NCBI GenBank assembly: GCA_021794075.1
Contig: JAJYRM010000040.1
Coordinates: 1-35,058, forward strand
Source of the DNA: Bacteroidota bacterium
Lineage (GTDB): Bacteria; Bacteroidota; Ignavibacteria; Kryptoniales; JAKASW01
Direction of reading: 5' to 3'
Length of the DNA: 35,058 nt
Part shown: one piece after another, positions 1 to 8,077 of the stretch
How positions within the stretch are numbered: the stretch's first letter is position 1
Layout of the letters: every line of letters starts with the position of its first letter
Made by a program: the position numbers and the translations under genes
Notes under the pieces: generated by a model
Databases searched by the model: none
What the model was told of the DNA's origin: nothing
Seen by the model: the letters and a program-made list of their open reading frames with translations, nothing else

Positions 1-867
1 CGCGACGCGCTTCTCCTTCGGGGTTTTCGAGAATATGAATTTCACTGCTTGCGCGACAGTGTATTCTTCGCTGAACGGCTCGCCCTTCTCGGTGATAAGC
101 ACAAGCCTGTCGACATCCGGATCGACGACAATCCCGAGGTCCGCTTTTTCGAGCCTTACCCGTTCCATGACGGCGCCGAGATTTTCCGGGATTGGTTCCG
201 GCTTTCTCGGAAATTCACCGGTCGGTTCGCAGTTCATCTTAACCAAACTGCAACCCAGCTCGTTAAGAAGCGCTGGCACCACAGTCGCCCCTCCAGCATT
301 CACGCAATCCACGACGACCTTGAAATGCCTCTTTCTGATTGCTTCGACGTCTATCGATTTTATGGCCAGGACTCGTCTTATATGATCGTGCAGAAAGAAA
401 TCATTGTGTTCAATTTTCCCAGTAGTGTCAAACGGGGCGTACTTCGGACTCATCTCGGCGTACTTCCAAAGCTCTTTGTTTTCAGCGGCGTCGAGGAAGA
501 CTCCCTTCTCGTTTATGAACTTGAGGCCGTTCCATTCCATCGGATTGTGGCTCGCGGTCACGGCAACTCCGCCCACCGCGTCCGAATGTTCCGCCGCCAG
601 CTGTACGGTCGGCGTAGGACATATTCCTATGTCGACCACGTCACAGCCGTTCGATGCCAGTGTGCCGATTAATATTTCCGCAAGCATCTCGCCATGGTAT
701 CTGCCGTCCCTTCCGACGACAATCTTCTTGCGGTCCGTGAACTTAGCAAACGCATTCGCGTACCTGATCACGGTTTCCGGAGTCAGAGAATCCCCTACGA
801 TTCCCCTCAGACCGGATATGCTGACGATTAAAGAAGAAACGTTACGAGTTCGCGTGGTCTTGCTCAT
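1..867 (-). CDS. Phosphomannomutase/phosphoglucomutase family protein (3' end cut by window)
   Basis: Alpha-D-phosphohexomutase that would interconvert hexose-6-phosphate and hexose-1-phosphate (mannose, glucose or glucosamine form) for sugar-nucleotide and envelope synthesis in the cytoplasm. The first 289 codons are present. Seen: an N-terminal 'SISGLRGIVGDSLTP' segment, the phosphoserine loop TASHNP at about residue 105, and the metal-binding DPDVDR loop near residue 250 (many relatives have DPDGDR). The open frame runs off base 1, so the sugar-specificity and C-terminal domains are outside the window. The ATG overlaps the stop of the acetyltransferase gene by four bases (ATGA, 864-867), so it is the last visible member of the birA-coaX-GNAT operon. 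The exact sugar cannot be told from this part; GlmM-like and ManB-like roles are both possible. Confidence 0.93.
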   Translation of the reverse strand, partial: MSKTTRTRNVSSLIVSISGLRGIVGDSLTPETVIRYANAFAKFTDRKKIVVGRDGRYHGEMLAEILIGTLASNGCDVVDIGICPTPTVQLAAEHSDAVGGVAVTASHNPMEWNGLKFINEKGVFLDAAENKELWKYAEMSPKYAPFDTTGKIEHNDFFLHDHIRRVLAIKSIDVEAIRKRHFKVVVDCVNAGGATVVPALLNELGCSLVKMNCEPTGEFPRKPEPIPENLGAVMERVRLEKADLGIVVDPDVDRLVLITEKGEPFSEEYTVAQAVKFIFSKTPKEKRVA

Positions 868-1349
868 CTTCTATCCTTCATGGTTATGATCTTTGAAAAC
901 TGGACTAATTTCCTGCTTGGAACGTAGCCTCGCACCCTTAGAAAAGTCCTCACCGTTTTATTATACGCGTAAACGCTCATTAGAATATACTCGACCTTTT
1001 CATCTTTCGCCAATCTCTCGACCTCCGCGAGAAGGGCTCCGCCAACACCATGTTTGCGCCATCCCTTTTTCGTGACCGCATAAGGTAGGTAGAAGTAGTT
1101 CTCGGACCTGTAGACCGTAACGAACCCAACCAACTCTTCCTTGCCGCGCTTCGTCCCGGGAACCACGGCAACAAGCATCATTGCGTCCCTCCCTCCGACA
1201 AAGTGGATGAAATCGTCGGCTCTCATTCTCTGTCCGGGATAGTTCTCGATTTCCCTCACCCCCCCGCTCATCTTCACTATATCGGAAAGATCTTCGCGCT
1301 TCGCCCTGCGAATTTTGAAGCTCGTTTGTTTCTCACTTTTCGATTTCAT
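864..1349 (-). CDS. GNAT-family N-acetyltransferase
   Basis: A 161-residue protein of usual GNAT length, expected to move an acetyl group from acetyl-CoA to an amine. Seen: an opening 'FKIRRAKREDLSDIVKM' strand-helix typical of the family, a central 'LVGFVTVYRSENYFYL' beta pair, and the CoA pyrophosphate-binding loop as KKGWRKHGVGGALL (R-x-x-G-x-G/A pattern), followed by 'LMSVYAYNKTVRTFLRVRGY' as the C-terminal motif. Its start abuts the coaX stop directly and its stop overlaps the next start, so it is translated within the operon. Substrate unknown; a ribosomal-protein or small-molecule target is equally possible. Family call firm, function open. Confidence 0.88.
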   Translation of the reverse strand: MKSKSEKQTSFKIRRAKREDLSDIVKMSGGVREIENYPGQRMRADDFIHFVGGRDAMMLVAVVPGTKRGKEELVGFVTVYRSENYFYLPYAVTKKGWRKHGVGGALLAEVERLAKDEKVEYILMSVYAYNKTVRTFLRVRGYVPSRKLVQFSKIITMKDRR

Positions 1350-2141
1350 CTAATGTCCCTTTCGTGACGGTTTTCTACCGCGGTTTCCTTCATAAATAAT
1401 CCGAACGCCTTCGAGCACGAGCGCCGGCTCCAGATGATTGATAATCTTACTGTGTCCCGACATTATCTTTCCATAACCGCCTGTGGCTATCACTGTCGCA
1501 TCCGTGCCGAGAGCTTCCTTTATCCTCCTCACGATTCCTTCCATGGCATCTACCGCGCCGAACATTATACCGCTCTGCATGCTCTTCACAGTAGTCTTGC
1601 CGATAACATTATCGGGGAAAAGGAGCTCGATCCTCGGAAGTTTGGCAGCCCTTCTCTGGAGGTCGGCCGCGGCGGTTTCCAGGCCTGGAGCAATTGCGCC
1701 GCCGAGATAGACGCCGTCGGCCGATACCACGTCATAAGTCGTCGCGGTGCCGAAGTCGAGTATGATAAGCGGACCACCGTACTTTTTATATCCTGCCACC
1801 GCGGCACATATTCGATCGCTCCCCACCGACAGCGGTTCATCGTAGCCAACCTTTATACCGAGTTCGAACTCCGGACTCACAACCATAGCGGCGCAACCGA
1901 AATATTTCTGAGACATTCGTTCCAGAATTCCGGTAAGATTCGGGACAACCGATGAAATGCCGACTCCCTCTACTTTCCCGGCTTTGACCCCGTCATGCTC
2001 AAGGAGAGAAAGTACTACGATGCCGATTTCATCCTCAGTCCGGACTACTTCGCTGGAAACGCGGTAATCGCTTTTTAGCTTCCCCTTGTCATACACGCCG
2101 AATTGAGTATGAGTGTTTCCGACATCTATGCAAAGCAACAT
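1350..2141 (-). CDS. coaX: Type III pantothenate kinase
   Basis: Phosphorylates pantothenate in the first step of coenzyme A synthesis in the cytoplasm. The 263 residues match the usual CoaX length. Seen: the N-terminal phosphate loop IDVGNTHTQFGVY at residues 5-17 (ASKHA fold), GSDR at 107-110 where relatives have GADR, the catalytic-region strand ILDFGTATTYD at 127-137, and 'GGAIAPGLETAAADLQ' at 147-162. The ATG shares one base with the birA stop (TAATG), indicating translational coupling. Pairing birA with coaX is common in bacteria and links the two cofactor activities (biotin loading and CoA supply) in one transcript. No sign of damage. Confidence 0.96.
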   Translation of the reverse strand: MLLCIDVGNTHTQFGVYDKGKLKSDYRVSSEVVRTEDEIGIVVLSLLEHDGVKAGKVEGVGISSVVPNLTGILERMSQKYFGCAAMVVSPEFELGIKVGYDEPLSVGSDRICAAVAGYKKYGGPLIILDFGTATTYDVVSADGVYLGGAIAPGLETAAADLQRRAAKLPRIELLFPDNVIGKTTVKSMQSGIMFGAVDAMEGIVRRIKEALGTDATVIATGGYGKIMSGHSKIINHLEPALVLEGVRIIYEGNRGRKPSRKGH

Positions 2142-2992
2142 TATGTTATCCCTCCTGCGCCAGGTCTGTTAAATTCTGAAATAGTCATTTCCCCCGCAGT
2201 GAACTTAAGCACTCCCGAAGAGGTCCGGACGGATACGGCCCCATCGTCTGTTACTTCCTCTAAAACACCTTCGATTTCCTTCCCTGCGACACTGAACTTT
2301 ATTCTCTTTCCGAACATGAGACATTTATCTCTCCACCTTTTCATAATCGAGTAAAAGTCTCTTTCCTTCAGAGATTCGTAAACCTCTTTGAACCGGAGAA
2401 GGATAGAAGAGAGTAACTCTTCACGGTCGAAACTGCGTCCGGCGGCCATCGAAAGCGAAACAGCTTTCGTCTTGATTTCATCGGGGAATACAGCTTGATT
2501 GACATTAAGTCCTATACCGATAACGACATAATTTAGCTTCTCCCCCTCGAAATCGGATTCGAGGAGGATTCCGCATGCTTTCCTGCCGTGGATGAGAACA
2601 TCGTTGGGCCATTTCAACTCAGTCTTCACGCCGGTGACAATTTCGATCGCTTCAGCCACTGCGACAGATGCCGAAAATGTCAAAATGAATACCTCGTCCC
2701 TGTTAAGAAAGACCGGCCTTAGCAAAATTGAAAACAGAAGACTCGAGAGGGGCTCCGCTTCCCATCTCCGTGCGAATCGCCCGCGTCCCGAGGTCTGTTC
2801 ATCAGCAACTGCCACCGTCCCCTCTGGGAATCCTTTATCCCCAAGCTCGAGAAGGTAGCTGTTTGTCGAGTCGATTTTTCCGAAACGGTATATATCGTAA
2901 TTCAAGGCAGTGCCAAAATTTAACCCCGACAGGGCTGAAAGCAAAGCACGTTCCACTAAACGACAAACGGGGCGGTGTGAGATATCCGTCAC
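2141..2992 (-). CDS. birA: Biotin--[acetyl-CoA-carboxylase] ligase
   Basis: Activates biotin as biotinyl-AMP and transfers it to a lysine of the biotin carboxyl carrier protein. 283 residues. Seen: entry 'YRFGKIDSTNSYL' at 35-47, the biotinyl-AMP loop TSGRGRFARRWEA at 67-79, the ELKWPNDVLI strand-loop with the conserved lysine, and a C-terminal SH3-like domain ending 'SGVLKFTAGEMTISEF'. No N-terminal helix-turn-helix precedes the catalytic domain, so this is a monofunctional group I enzyme, not a BirA-type repressor. The ATG at 2992 is used; about 30 residues precede the catalytic core, so a slightly later non-ATG start is possible. First gene of the operon; the upstream stretch is shared with a divergent outer-membrane gene. 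Confidence 0.95.
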   Translation of the reverse strand: MTDISHRPVCRLVERALLSALSGLNFGTALNYDIYRFGKIDSTNSYLLELGDKGFPEGTVAVADEQTSGRGRFARRWEAEPLSSLLFSILLRPVFLNRDEVFILTFSASVAVAEAIEIVTGVKTELKWPNDVLIHGRKACGILLESDFEGEKLNYVVIGIGLNVNQAVFPDEIKTKAVSLSMAAGRSFDREELLSSILLRFKEVYESLKERDFYSIMKRWRDKCLMFGKRIKFSVAGKEIEGVLEEVTDDGAVSVRTSSGVLKFTAGEMTISEFNRPGAGGIT

Positions 2993-3089
2993 AACAGATC
3001 CATGGCTTGTTGCATTTAAACTTCACCCATTCAATCTTTACTGAACCTTGCGAGTGCGGCTGATTTGAACCCAAAAGAAATTAATCTTG

Positions 3090-3110
3090 CTTCAACAGCG
3101 ATTGTTGAAG
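3090..3110. promoter_or_regulatory. Perfect 8+8 bp inverted repeat in divergent intergenic region
   Basis: Arms CTTCAACA (3090-3097) and TGTTGAAG (3103-3110) are exact inverted repeats around a five-base spacer. It lies in the 203-bp gap between the leftward birA operon and the rightward outer-membrane barrel gene, about 86 bp ahead of the barrel's ATG. This size and position fit a dimeric repressor operator. There is no T-run after the dyad, so a terminator is unlikely. The regulator is unknown, and BirA here has no DNA-binding domain. Confidence 0.4.
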
Positions 3111-3195
3111 TTAACCCATCCTCTACGTGGCAATTATGTGACATTAGGCATGCAAGCTATAGAAACCCAAACTAAAAAAATCAAAGGAGAGAATT

Positions 3196-3759
3196 ATGCT
3201 TCGCAAACTTTCTGCAGCACTACTCGCGTTGGCAGCACTTGCTTTCATCACTCCCAACGCCCAAGCCCAGGAATTTTGGGGCCAGGGGGCGAAGTCATGG
3301 GGAGCCGGCGTTCAATTGTCAATCCCCACGGGAAACCTAAGCGATTTCGGCGGGATTGGATTCGGAGCCTTCGGGAAATTCCAGTACGGTCTGACACAAG
3401 AGTGGATGCTGACCGGCTCGATTGGATATGACTTCTGGACAAGCAAAGATCAGGGATACGGTGTAAGTTCAAAGGCTAGCGCGGTTCCACTTCTTGTCGG
3501 GGCGAAGTATAATCTCGGAAAGCAGGTGACTCCAGGCTTCTACGGTTTCGCGGAAGTAGGGCTCTACTTCGCATCCTACACGGCGGCAGGTAATGTCTTC
3601 GGGATTCCCGTTTCGGCAACTACATCAGAAACTAAAGCGGTGCTTTGCCCGGGCGTAGGTTATCAGTTTCAGAATTTTGACGTTTCCGCGAAATATGTCA
3701 TAAACAGCGACATAAGCAACTTCGCCATTTCCGTGGCTTATCAGCTTCCTATCAAGTGA
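3196..3759 (+). CDS. Outer-membrane beta-barrel protein, small (hypothetical)
   Basis: A 187-residue exported protein. Seen: a signal peptide of about 25 residues ending in AQAQ (MLRKLSAALLALAALAF...), then alternating amphipathic strands rich in Gly and aromatic residues ('AGVQLSIPTG', 'GKFQYGLTQEWMLTGSIGYD', 'AKYVINSDISNFAISVAYQL'), ending in a strand typical of eight-stranded barrels. This matches the general outer-membrane-protein beta-barrel (OmpW/OprG-like size) class; no specific function is visible. The start is fixed by a good Shine-Dalgarno (AAAGGAGAG at 3183-3191) just before the ATG. It is a single-gene unit followed by an intrinsic terminator; the divergent upstream region contains an inverted repeat. 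Confidence 0.85.
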   Translation: MLRKLSAALLALAALAFITPNAQAQEFWGQGAKSWGAGVQLSIPTGNLSDFGGIGFGAFGKFQYGLTQEWMLTGSIGYDFWTSKDQGYGVSSKASAVPLLVGAKYNLGKQVTPGFYGFAEVGLYFASYTAAGNVFGIPVSATTSETKAVLCPGVGYQFQNFDVSAKYVINSDISNFAISVAYQLPIK

Positions 3760-3795
3760 ATCGAAATAAGTAAGCAAGACAGCGCAAATCTCATA

Positions 3796-3825
3796 GCCGC
3801 CCTCTTTTGTCGGGCGGCTTTTTTT
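3796..3825 (+). terminator. Intrinsic terminator after the beta-barrel gene
   Basis: Stem arms GCCGCCC (3796-3802) and GGGCGGC (3812-3818) around a nine-base loop, followed by seven Ts (3819-3825). It starts 37 bases after the barrel stop codon, on the same strand. Confidence 0.92.
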
Positions 3826-3952
3826 ATTAAGTGACATAAATCGATCACACACTTTCTCCCGTGCGGAGACGGGATGTAAGTTTCTCAGAAAAGTCTGATA
3901 TTGATTTCGAGCGTTAACCTTTAGGAATTCACAAATTGAGAATTGATTGCAG

Positions 3953-4852
3953 ATGATTTATTTGGCCATACTGATCATCGCTTTGCTGATCGTCTCACTC
4001 GTCCCGGTTTTGGTTATCATCGTCGGCCCAAAGATGCTGCTTATGCCAGACCGTAGGAAGTCCGAATATTACCTGCAGAAATTCGGTTTCAATCATCCTT
4101 CTCAAATGGGACTACGCCATGAAGAGGGCATCATTTCCACAAAGGAAGGGTTCAGCCTTTCTTATTGGGAAGTTGACGATCCGAACTGCAGGGGCACGAA
4201 GGGGGTTGTCGTTTTCCTTCATGGGATAACCGACCGCAAGGAAAGCGGGCTGAATTACGCGAAAGAGCTCGCAGAGCTTTGCCAGAAAATGTATCTGGTG
4301 GACATGCGCCGCCACGGGGATAGCGAGGGGAAATACTGCACGTACGGTTATTACGAGAAACATGACGTCGTAAAGCTGATAGACAAGATTAACTCGGAGA
4401 AACCTGGGCTTCCCATTACGCTGCTCGGGACTTCGATGGGCGCCGCCATCGCGATCCAGGTGGCCGCAATCGACCGCAGAGTTTCCCGCGTCATCGCCGT
4501 CGCTCCTTTCTACGATCTTTTCTCGATCGCTCTCGATCACGAGCACCGGCATCTCGGTATAAGGAATGAATTTTTGCTGCGCTCCGTTTTTCGGCGCGCG
4601 GAAAGGATAGCGGACTTTGACACCGCCGAGGTATCCCCCGCGAAAGACATGAACAAAATTCATGTTCCCATCTTAATAGTACATGGCGAATTGGACAAAA
4701 CGGTCAAGCACCAGTATCCTGAAAGGCTTGCGGAGCTGAACGACCGGGCTGAACTTCTTTCCATTAAGGGAGCGGGTCATGTCGATGTTTTGGAAAAGGG
4801 AGGAAAGGCCTTTGTCGAAAAAATTTCTGAGTTTTTAAGTTCTCCCGCATAA
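3953..4852 (+). CDS. Membrane-anchored alpha/beta hydrolase
   Basis: A 299-residue serine-hydrolase-fold protein. Seen: one hydrophobic segment at residues 2-31, then an alpha/beta hydrolase domain with the oxyanion region FLHGITD (88-94), the nucleophile elbow GTSMG (Ser161), Asp248 in HGELDKTVK, and His276 in GAGHVDVL, a complete Ser-Asp-His triad. The N-terminal helix suggests the catalytic domain sits at the inner membrane, on which face is not clear. The ATG at 3953 is used; an in-frame TTG two codons upstream is possible but adds nothing. No Shine-Dalgarno is obvious. Substrate unknown (ester, peptide or acyl group); similar proteins are usually annotated as lysophospholipase- or BAAT-like hydrolases. 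Confidence 0.87.
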   Translation: MIYLAILIIALLIVSLVPVLVIIVGPKMLLMPDRRKSEYYLQKFGFNHPSQMGLRHEEGIISTKEGFSLSYWEVDDPNCRGTKGVVVFLHGITDRKESGLNYAKELAELCQKMYLVDMRRHGDSEGKYCTYGYYEKHDVVKLIDKINSEKPGLPITLLGTSMGAAIAIQVAAIDRRVSRVIAVAPFYDLFSIALDHEHRHLGIRNEFLLRSVFRRAERIADFDTAEVSPAKDMNKIHVPILIVHGELDKTVKHQYPERLAELNDRAELLSIKGAGHVDVLEKGGKAFVEKISEFLSSPA

Positions 4853-4881
4853 AAAAGAAACCCGCCCTGAATCAGGGCGGG
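4851..4881 (-). terminator. Strong hairpin with U-tract reading leftward
   Basis: Arms CCCGCCCTGA (4861-4870) and TCAGGGCGGG (4872-4881) are perfect inverted repeats. The A-rich run is on the left (4851-4860), so the U-tract forms only on a leftward transcript; to the right there is GTAGAAGGAGG with no T-run. It therefore terminates minus-strand transcription well and plus-strand transcription poorly, although it directly follows a plus-strand gene and its tract begins inside that gene's stop codon. Confidence 0.7.
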
Positions 4882-5157
4882 TAGAAGGAGGCATTCTAGG
4901 TAGGTCCTTCTTTTGAGTGCTGGCTAATAATTAGACGGCCACTCTTCCGCTTTGTTACAGTATGAAGGAAAATTAATGTAACCGAGAAGTACGCAGAAAA
5001 TTCTCTTGCGCTGATGAGATACGCGCTAAACCTCCCTTCGGACACACCTGTCAAATCAATAAGTTCCCCTCGATGAAAGGTCAAGTTGGAACAAAAAACC
5101 GTCAATTGTCATTTATAGTGGGGAGAGGTAAATTCATAAAAAGGATTCTCAGTCAAA
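4882..5157. other. Intergenic stretch without a convincing gene
   Basis: With the preceding hairpin this makes a gap of 305 bases between the hydrolase and the site-2 protease genes. It is A/T-richer than its surroundings. A minus-strand frame of 69 codons exists but starts with TTG, has no Shine-Dalgarno and shows no recognisable domain. The right end must hold the promoter of the protease gene, but no clear -35/-10 pair stands out. The leftward terminator at its left end leaves open a small minus-strand RNA. Confidence 0.4.
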
Positions 5158-6231
5158 ATGCGATGGTCGCTTCCTGTCGGCAGGCTTTTCGGCATCCCGA
5201 TAAGAGTGCATCTTACATTTCTCCTGCTCCTTGCGTTTATTTGGTATGTGGAATCGTCCGTACAGGGACCTTACGCGGGATTCTACAGCCTTATGTTCTG
5301 GGTATTGATATTTTTCTGCGTCTTCTTACACGAGCTTGGACACAGCCTGGTAGCTCAATCCTACGGATTGAAAATCGCATCGATAATCCTTCTCCCGATC
5401 GGAGGAGTCTCTCAGATAACCGATATCCCTCGCGATCCCATAAAAGAAGTGGCGATAACGGTAGCAGGCCCGGCTGTGAACTTCCTGATTGCGGGAGTCC
5501 TGCTCTTATTCGGAAAGACTCTATTTCCGTCGCTTCAGTTTTCCGAGATTTCGCTTCAGAGCGGGAGTATTATCGTCGATCTTTTCTGGGCAAACGTTAT
5601 GCTAGGCCTCTTCAACATCGTTCCGGCCTACCCTATGGACGGAGGAAGGATACTCCGCGGACTGATCGCTATGAAGACAGAGTACGTCGAGGCGACGAGG
5701 CTCGCCGCAGGAGTGGGCAAATTATTCGCGATAGGCTTCATAATAATTGGTTTCTTCTACAACTGGTGGCTGATATTGATAGGCATTTTCGTATTCAGCA
5801 GCGCGAGTTCGGAAGCCGAGGCGACAGCGCTTTCATCCACACTTGAGAAATTAGAAGTTCGCGATCTCATGATCACGGATTTTAAGACAATATCTCCCGA
5901 TGAGCCACTGACCGCCGTGGTCGAGAAGTCTCTCCATACCTTCCAGCACGACTTTCCAGTTGTCGAGAACGGAAAGTTTGTTGGCATTCTCACACGAACT
6001 TCGGTGATCGAATCGCTTCACCACCGGCTCCACGAGACGCTTGTGAAGGACGTAGCGAAGAAGGACTTTCCTTCCATTCTCCCTGAGGCGAAAGCGACCG
6101 AGGCATTGACCGCCATGAGAACATCACATGTGACAGTAGCCCCCGTCGAACGGGACGGCACATTGTACGGAATAATCACAATTGAAAAGCTCCTTGAAGC
6201 ATCGGACGTGCTAAATGACAAAGATAAGTGA
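5158..6231 (+). CDS. Site-2 protease (M50) family membrane protease with tandem CBS domains
   Basis: An intramembrane zinc metalloprotease expected to cut transmembrane segments, such as anti-sigma factors. Of 357 residues, about 1-215 form the membrane part: HELGH at 58-62 gives the zinc-binding HExxH, and NIVPAYPMDGGR at 153-164 supplies the third ligand (Asp161). Several hydrophobic segments surround these. Residues about 228-350 hold two CBS motifs ('VRDLMITDFKTISPDEP' and 'VKDVAKKDFPSILPEA'), a nucleotide-sensing module often attached to this protease subclass. Both active-site motifs are intact. Its last 17 bases overlap the start of the GWxTD gene, so the two are coupled. Substrate unknown. 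Confidence 0.94.
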   Translation: MRWSLPVGRLFGIPIRVHLTFLLLLAFIWYVESSVQGPYAGFYSLMFWVLIFFCVFLHELGHSLVAQSYGLKIASIILLPIGGVSQITDIPRDPIKEVAITVAGPAVNFLIAGVLLLFGKTLFPSLQFSEISLQSGSIIVDLFWANVMLGLFNIVPAYPMDGGRILRGLIAMKTEYVEATRLAAGVGKLFAIGFIIIGFFYNWWLILIGIFVFSSASSEAEATALSSTLEKLEVRDLMITDFKTISPDEPLTAVVEKSLHTFQHDFPVVENGKFVGILTRTSVIESLHHRLHETLVKDVAKKDFPSILPEAKATEALTAMRTSHVTVAPVERDGTLYGIITIEKLLEASDVLNDKDK

Positions 6232-7501
6232 ACACATCAAGCGTGGGTGTATCGCCGCGCTTGCCATCGGCCTTTTCGGACTTACCGTGCTCGTATCGGG
6301 TTGCAGCCCAGCGATACATTCTTTCGCCGCGGATTTCAAGAACACATTATTCCCGCCGCGTTTCGGATTCTTCATCGTGAATTACCCGCTCATGAAGAGC
6401 GACTCCTCGGTAAGCGAACTTTACGCAAGGATCAGATATGACGACGTGGTCTTTGTCCACACGGATTCCGGGTTCTTCGCGCATTATCAATTCTCTGTAA
6501 ATGTGTTCGCCGACAAACAGCTCACCGACGTCGTTTATTCGAACATCTTCGACAAGAAGATAACCGTTCCACATTACGCAATGACTAATTCCGTCACGGC
6601 TTTCGATACAGTGAGGGACAGGGTAATTCTGAAGCCGGGAAAGTACTACATCATACTCAAGTTGTATGATTACAACACTGACCATACTTCCTCAAGGGAA
6701 ATAACGCATACCTTCAAGGATTTCCTGAAGAGTCCGCTGGCTATCAGCGACATTCTCCTCTATAACAACGAGGACACCAGCGGGATACCTATAGATATTC
6801 TGAGGAGCCGTGAAGACACGCTTCTCGCCGATTTCTACGTGACGATGAAGGACGCACCGGCAACCTTCTCGCTGCACGCCCTGGCGAAGTCCATTGAATC
6901 GCCTACTTCCATCGACACGACGATTGATATCACCCAGGCAAACAGAGTTCAAAAATACAAGCTGCCCATCGAGACGCAGATGCTTGCCGCCGGGACATAC
7001 CAGTTCAAGCTGACCGTGAAGAAGGGGAAAGCGGAGAGCAGCTCAGAGTCTGTCTTCAGGATACTCAGGAGCAGCATACCGGCAAATCCCGCGGAACTTG
7101 ACCAGGAGATCCGGCCGCTTATTTACATCACGACTCCAGAGGAGATCGCGCTGCTTAAGAAGGGGACATTTGAGGAAAGACGCCAGCGATTCCTGGACTT
7201 CTGGCTCACGCGCGCGGACGGCAACAAGGAGAAGGCATCCGCGATGAGAGCCGAGTTTTACAAGAGGGTCGACTACGCGAATCTTCACCTTGGAGGAGGT
7301 CTCGGACAAGGTTGGGAATCCGACCGCGGCAGGATCTATATTTTATATGGGCCACCCGATCAGGTCGAAACTCACGACGAAGATTTCACCACTCCGCCTT
7401 ACCAGATCTGGTATTATTACAACGTGAAACTTGAATTCGTTTTTCTGGACGAATTTGGGACGGGAGACTACAGGCTTGTGCAGACGAGCTCGTTAAGCTA
7501 G
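6215..7501 (+). CDS. GWxTD domain-containing lipoprotein
   Basis: A 428-residue exported protein. Seen: a hydrophobic signal segment ending in the lipobox LVSGC (Cys about residue 30), a long beta-rich middle, and near residues 360-415 the GWxTD domain as GWESDRGRIYILYGPPD followed by 'YQIWYYYNVKLEFVFLDEF'. The family is named for the G-W-x-T-D signature; here the Thr position is Ser. Its biochemical role is not established. The gene begins inside the last codons of the site-2 protease gene, a tight coupling that suggests a joint role at the envelope. It ends eight bases from the convergent def gene, with no terminator between. Confidence 0.88.
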   Translation: MTKISEHIKRGCIAALAIGLFGLTVLVSGCSPAIHSFAADFKNTLFPPRFGFFIVNYPLMKSDSSVSELYARIRYDDVVFVHTDSGFFAHYQFSVNVFADKQLTDVVYSNIFDKKITVPHYAMTNSVTAFDTVRDRVILKPGKYYIILKLYDYNTDHTSSREITHTFKDFLKSPLAISDILLYNNEDTSGIPIDILRSREDTLLADFYVTMKDAPATFSLHALAKSIESPTSIDTTIDITQANRVQKYKLPIETQMLAAGTYQFKLTVKKGKAESSSESVFRILRSSIPANPAELDQEIRPLIYITTPEEIALLKKGTFEERRQRFLDFWLTRADGNKEKASAMRAEFYKRVDYANLHLGGGLGQGWESDRGRIYILYGPPDQVETHDEDFTTPPYQIWYYYNVKLEFVFLDEFGTGDYRLVQTSSLS

Positions 7502-7509
7502 GGTTAACG

Positions 7510-8070
7510 CTACCTGGACTTCTTTTCTTCGATGGCTGAAAAGACCGGATACTTTGCCCTGACGTCATTCCTCTTGATCTTGGCGAGTTTAGGTTTGAGT
7601 ATCTGCCTCTTCACGCTTGAGAGCCTGTTAATGAAGAACTTCTGTTGGAGGTGGTCATATTCGTGCTGGAACACACGCGCCCACATCCCCGACAATTCCT
7701 TTTCAACGCGCTCGAAATTCCCGTCTGTAAATCTGACCCTTATCTCCTGCGCACGCGTCACCTCATCATGAATGCCGGGAATGCTTAGGCATCCCTCCTC
7801 CGCGGTTTGTTCACCGCTGCTTTCGAGGATCTCAGGATTAATGACAACCAGAGGATGCTCCGAAGCGTAATCATCCATGACCGAAATGTCGATCACGGCC
7901 AGCGAAAGCTGGAGGCCGACCTGATTCGCCGCAAGGCCGACTCCATCCGCGTTATGCATCGTTTCGAACATGTCGCGTATTAATCCCACGAGGTTATCGT
8001 CGAACTTCGTAACTTTTTTCGCGGGCGAATCCCACACTTTCGTCCCGTACATGTGAATCGGCATAATCAT
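7510..8070 (-). CDS. def: Peptide deformylase
   Basis: Removes the formyl group from the initiator methionine of new proteins in the cytoplasm. 186 residues, normal length. All three family motifs are present: GVGLAANQ (43-50), EEGCLSIPG with the metal-ligand Cys94, and QHEYDH with His136, Glu137 and His140. The C-terminal tail ('KRQILKPKLAKIKRNDVRAK') is basic. The ATG at 8070 has TGGAG about a dozen bases upstream; a second Met two codons later is possible. It is the last gene of the NlpC-UbiD-M1-like operon, seven bases after the membrane-protein gene. Confidence 0.97.
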   Translation of the reverse strand: MIMPIHMYGTKVWDSPAKKVTKFDDNLVGLIRDMFETMHNADGVGLAANQVGLQLSLAVIDISVMDDYASEHPLVVINPEILESSGEQTAEEGCLSIPGIHDEVTRAQEIRVRFTDGNFERVEKELSGMWARVFQHEYDHLQQKFFINRLSSVKRQILKPKLAKIKRNDVRAKYPVFSAIEEKKSR

Positions 8071-8077
8071 GGCAATA

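Noticed and set aside
49-672. 207-codon plus-strand frame at the window start
   Set aside because: Antisense to the phosphohexomutase, which has clear TASHNP and DPDVDR motifs.
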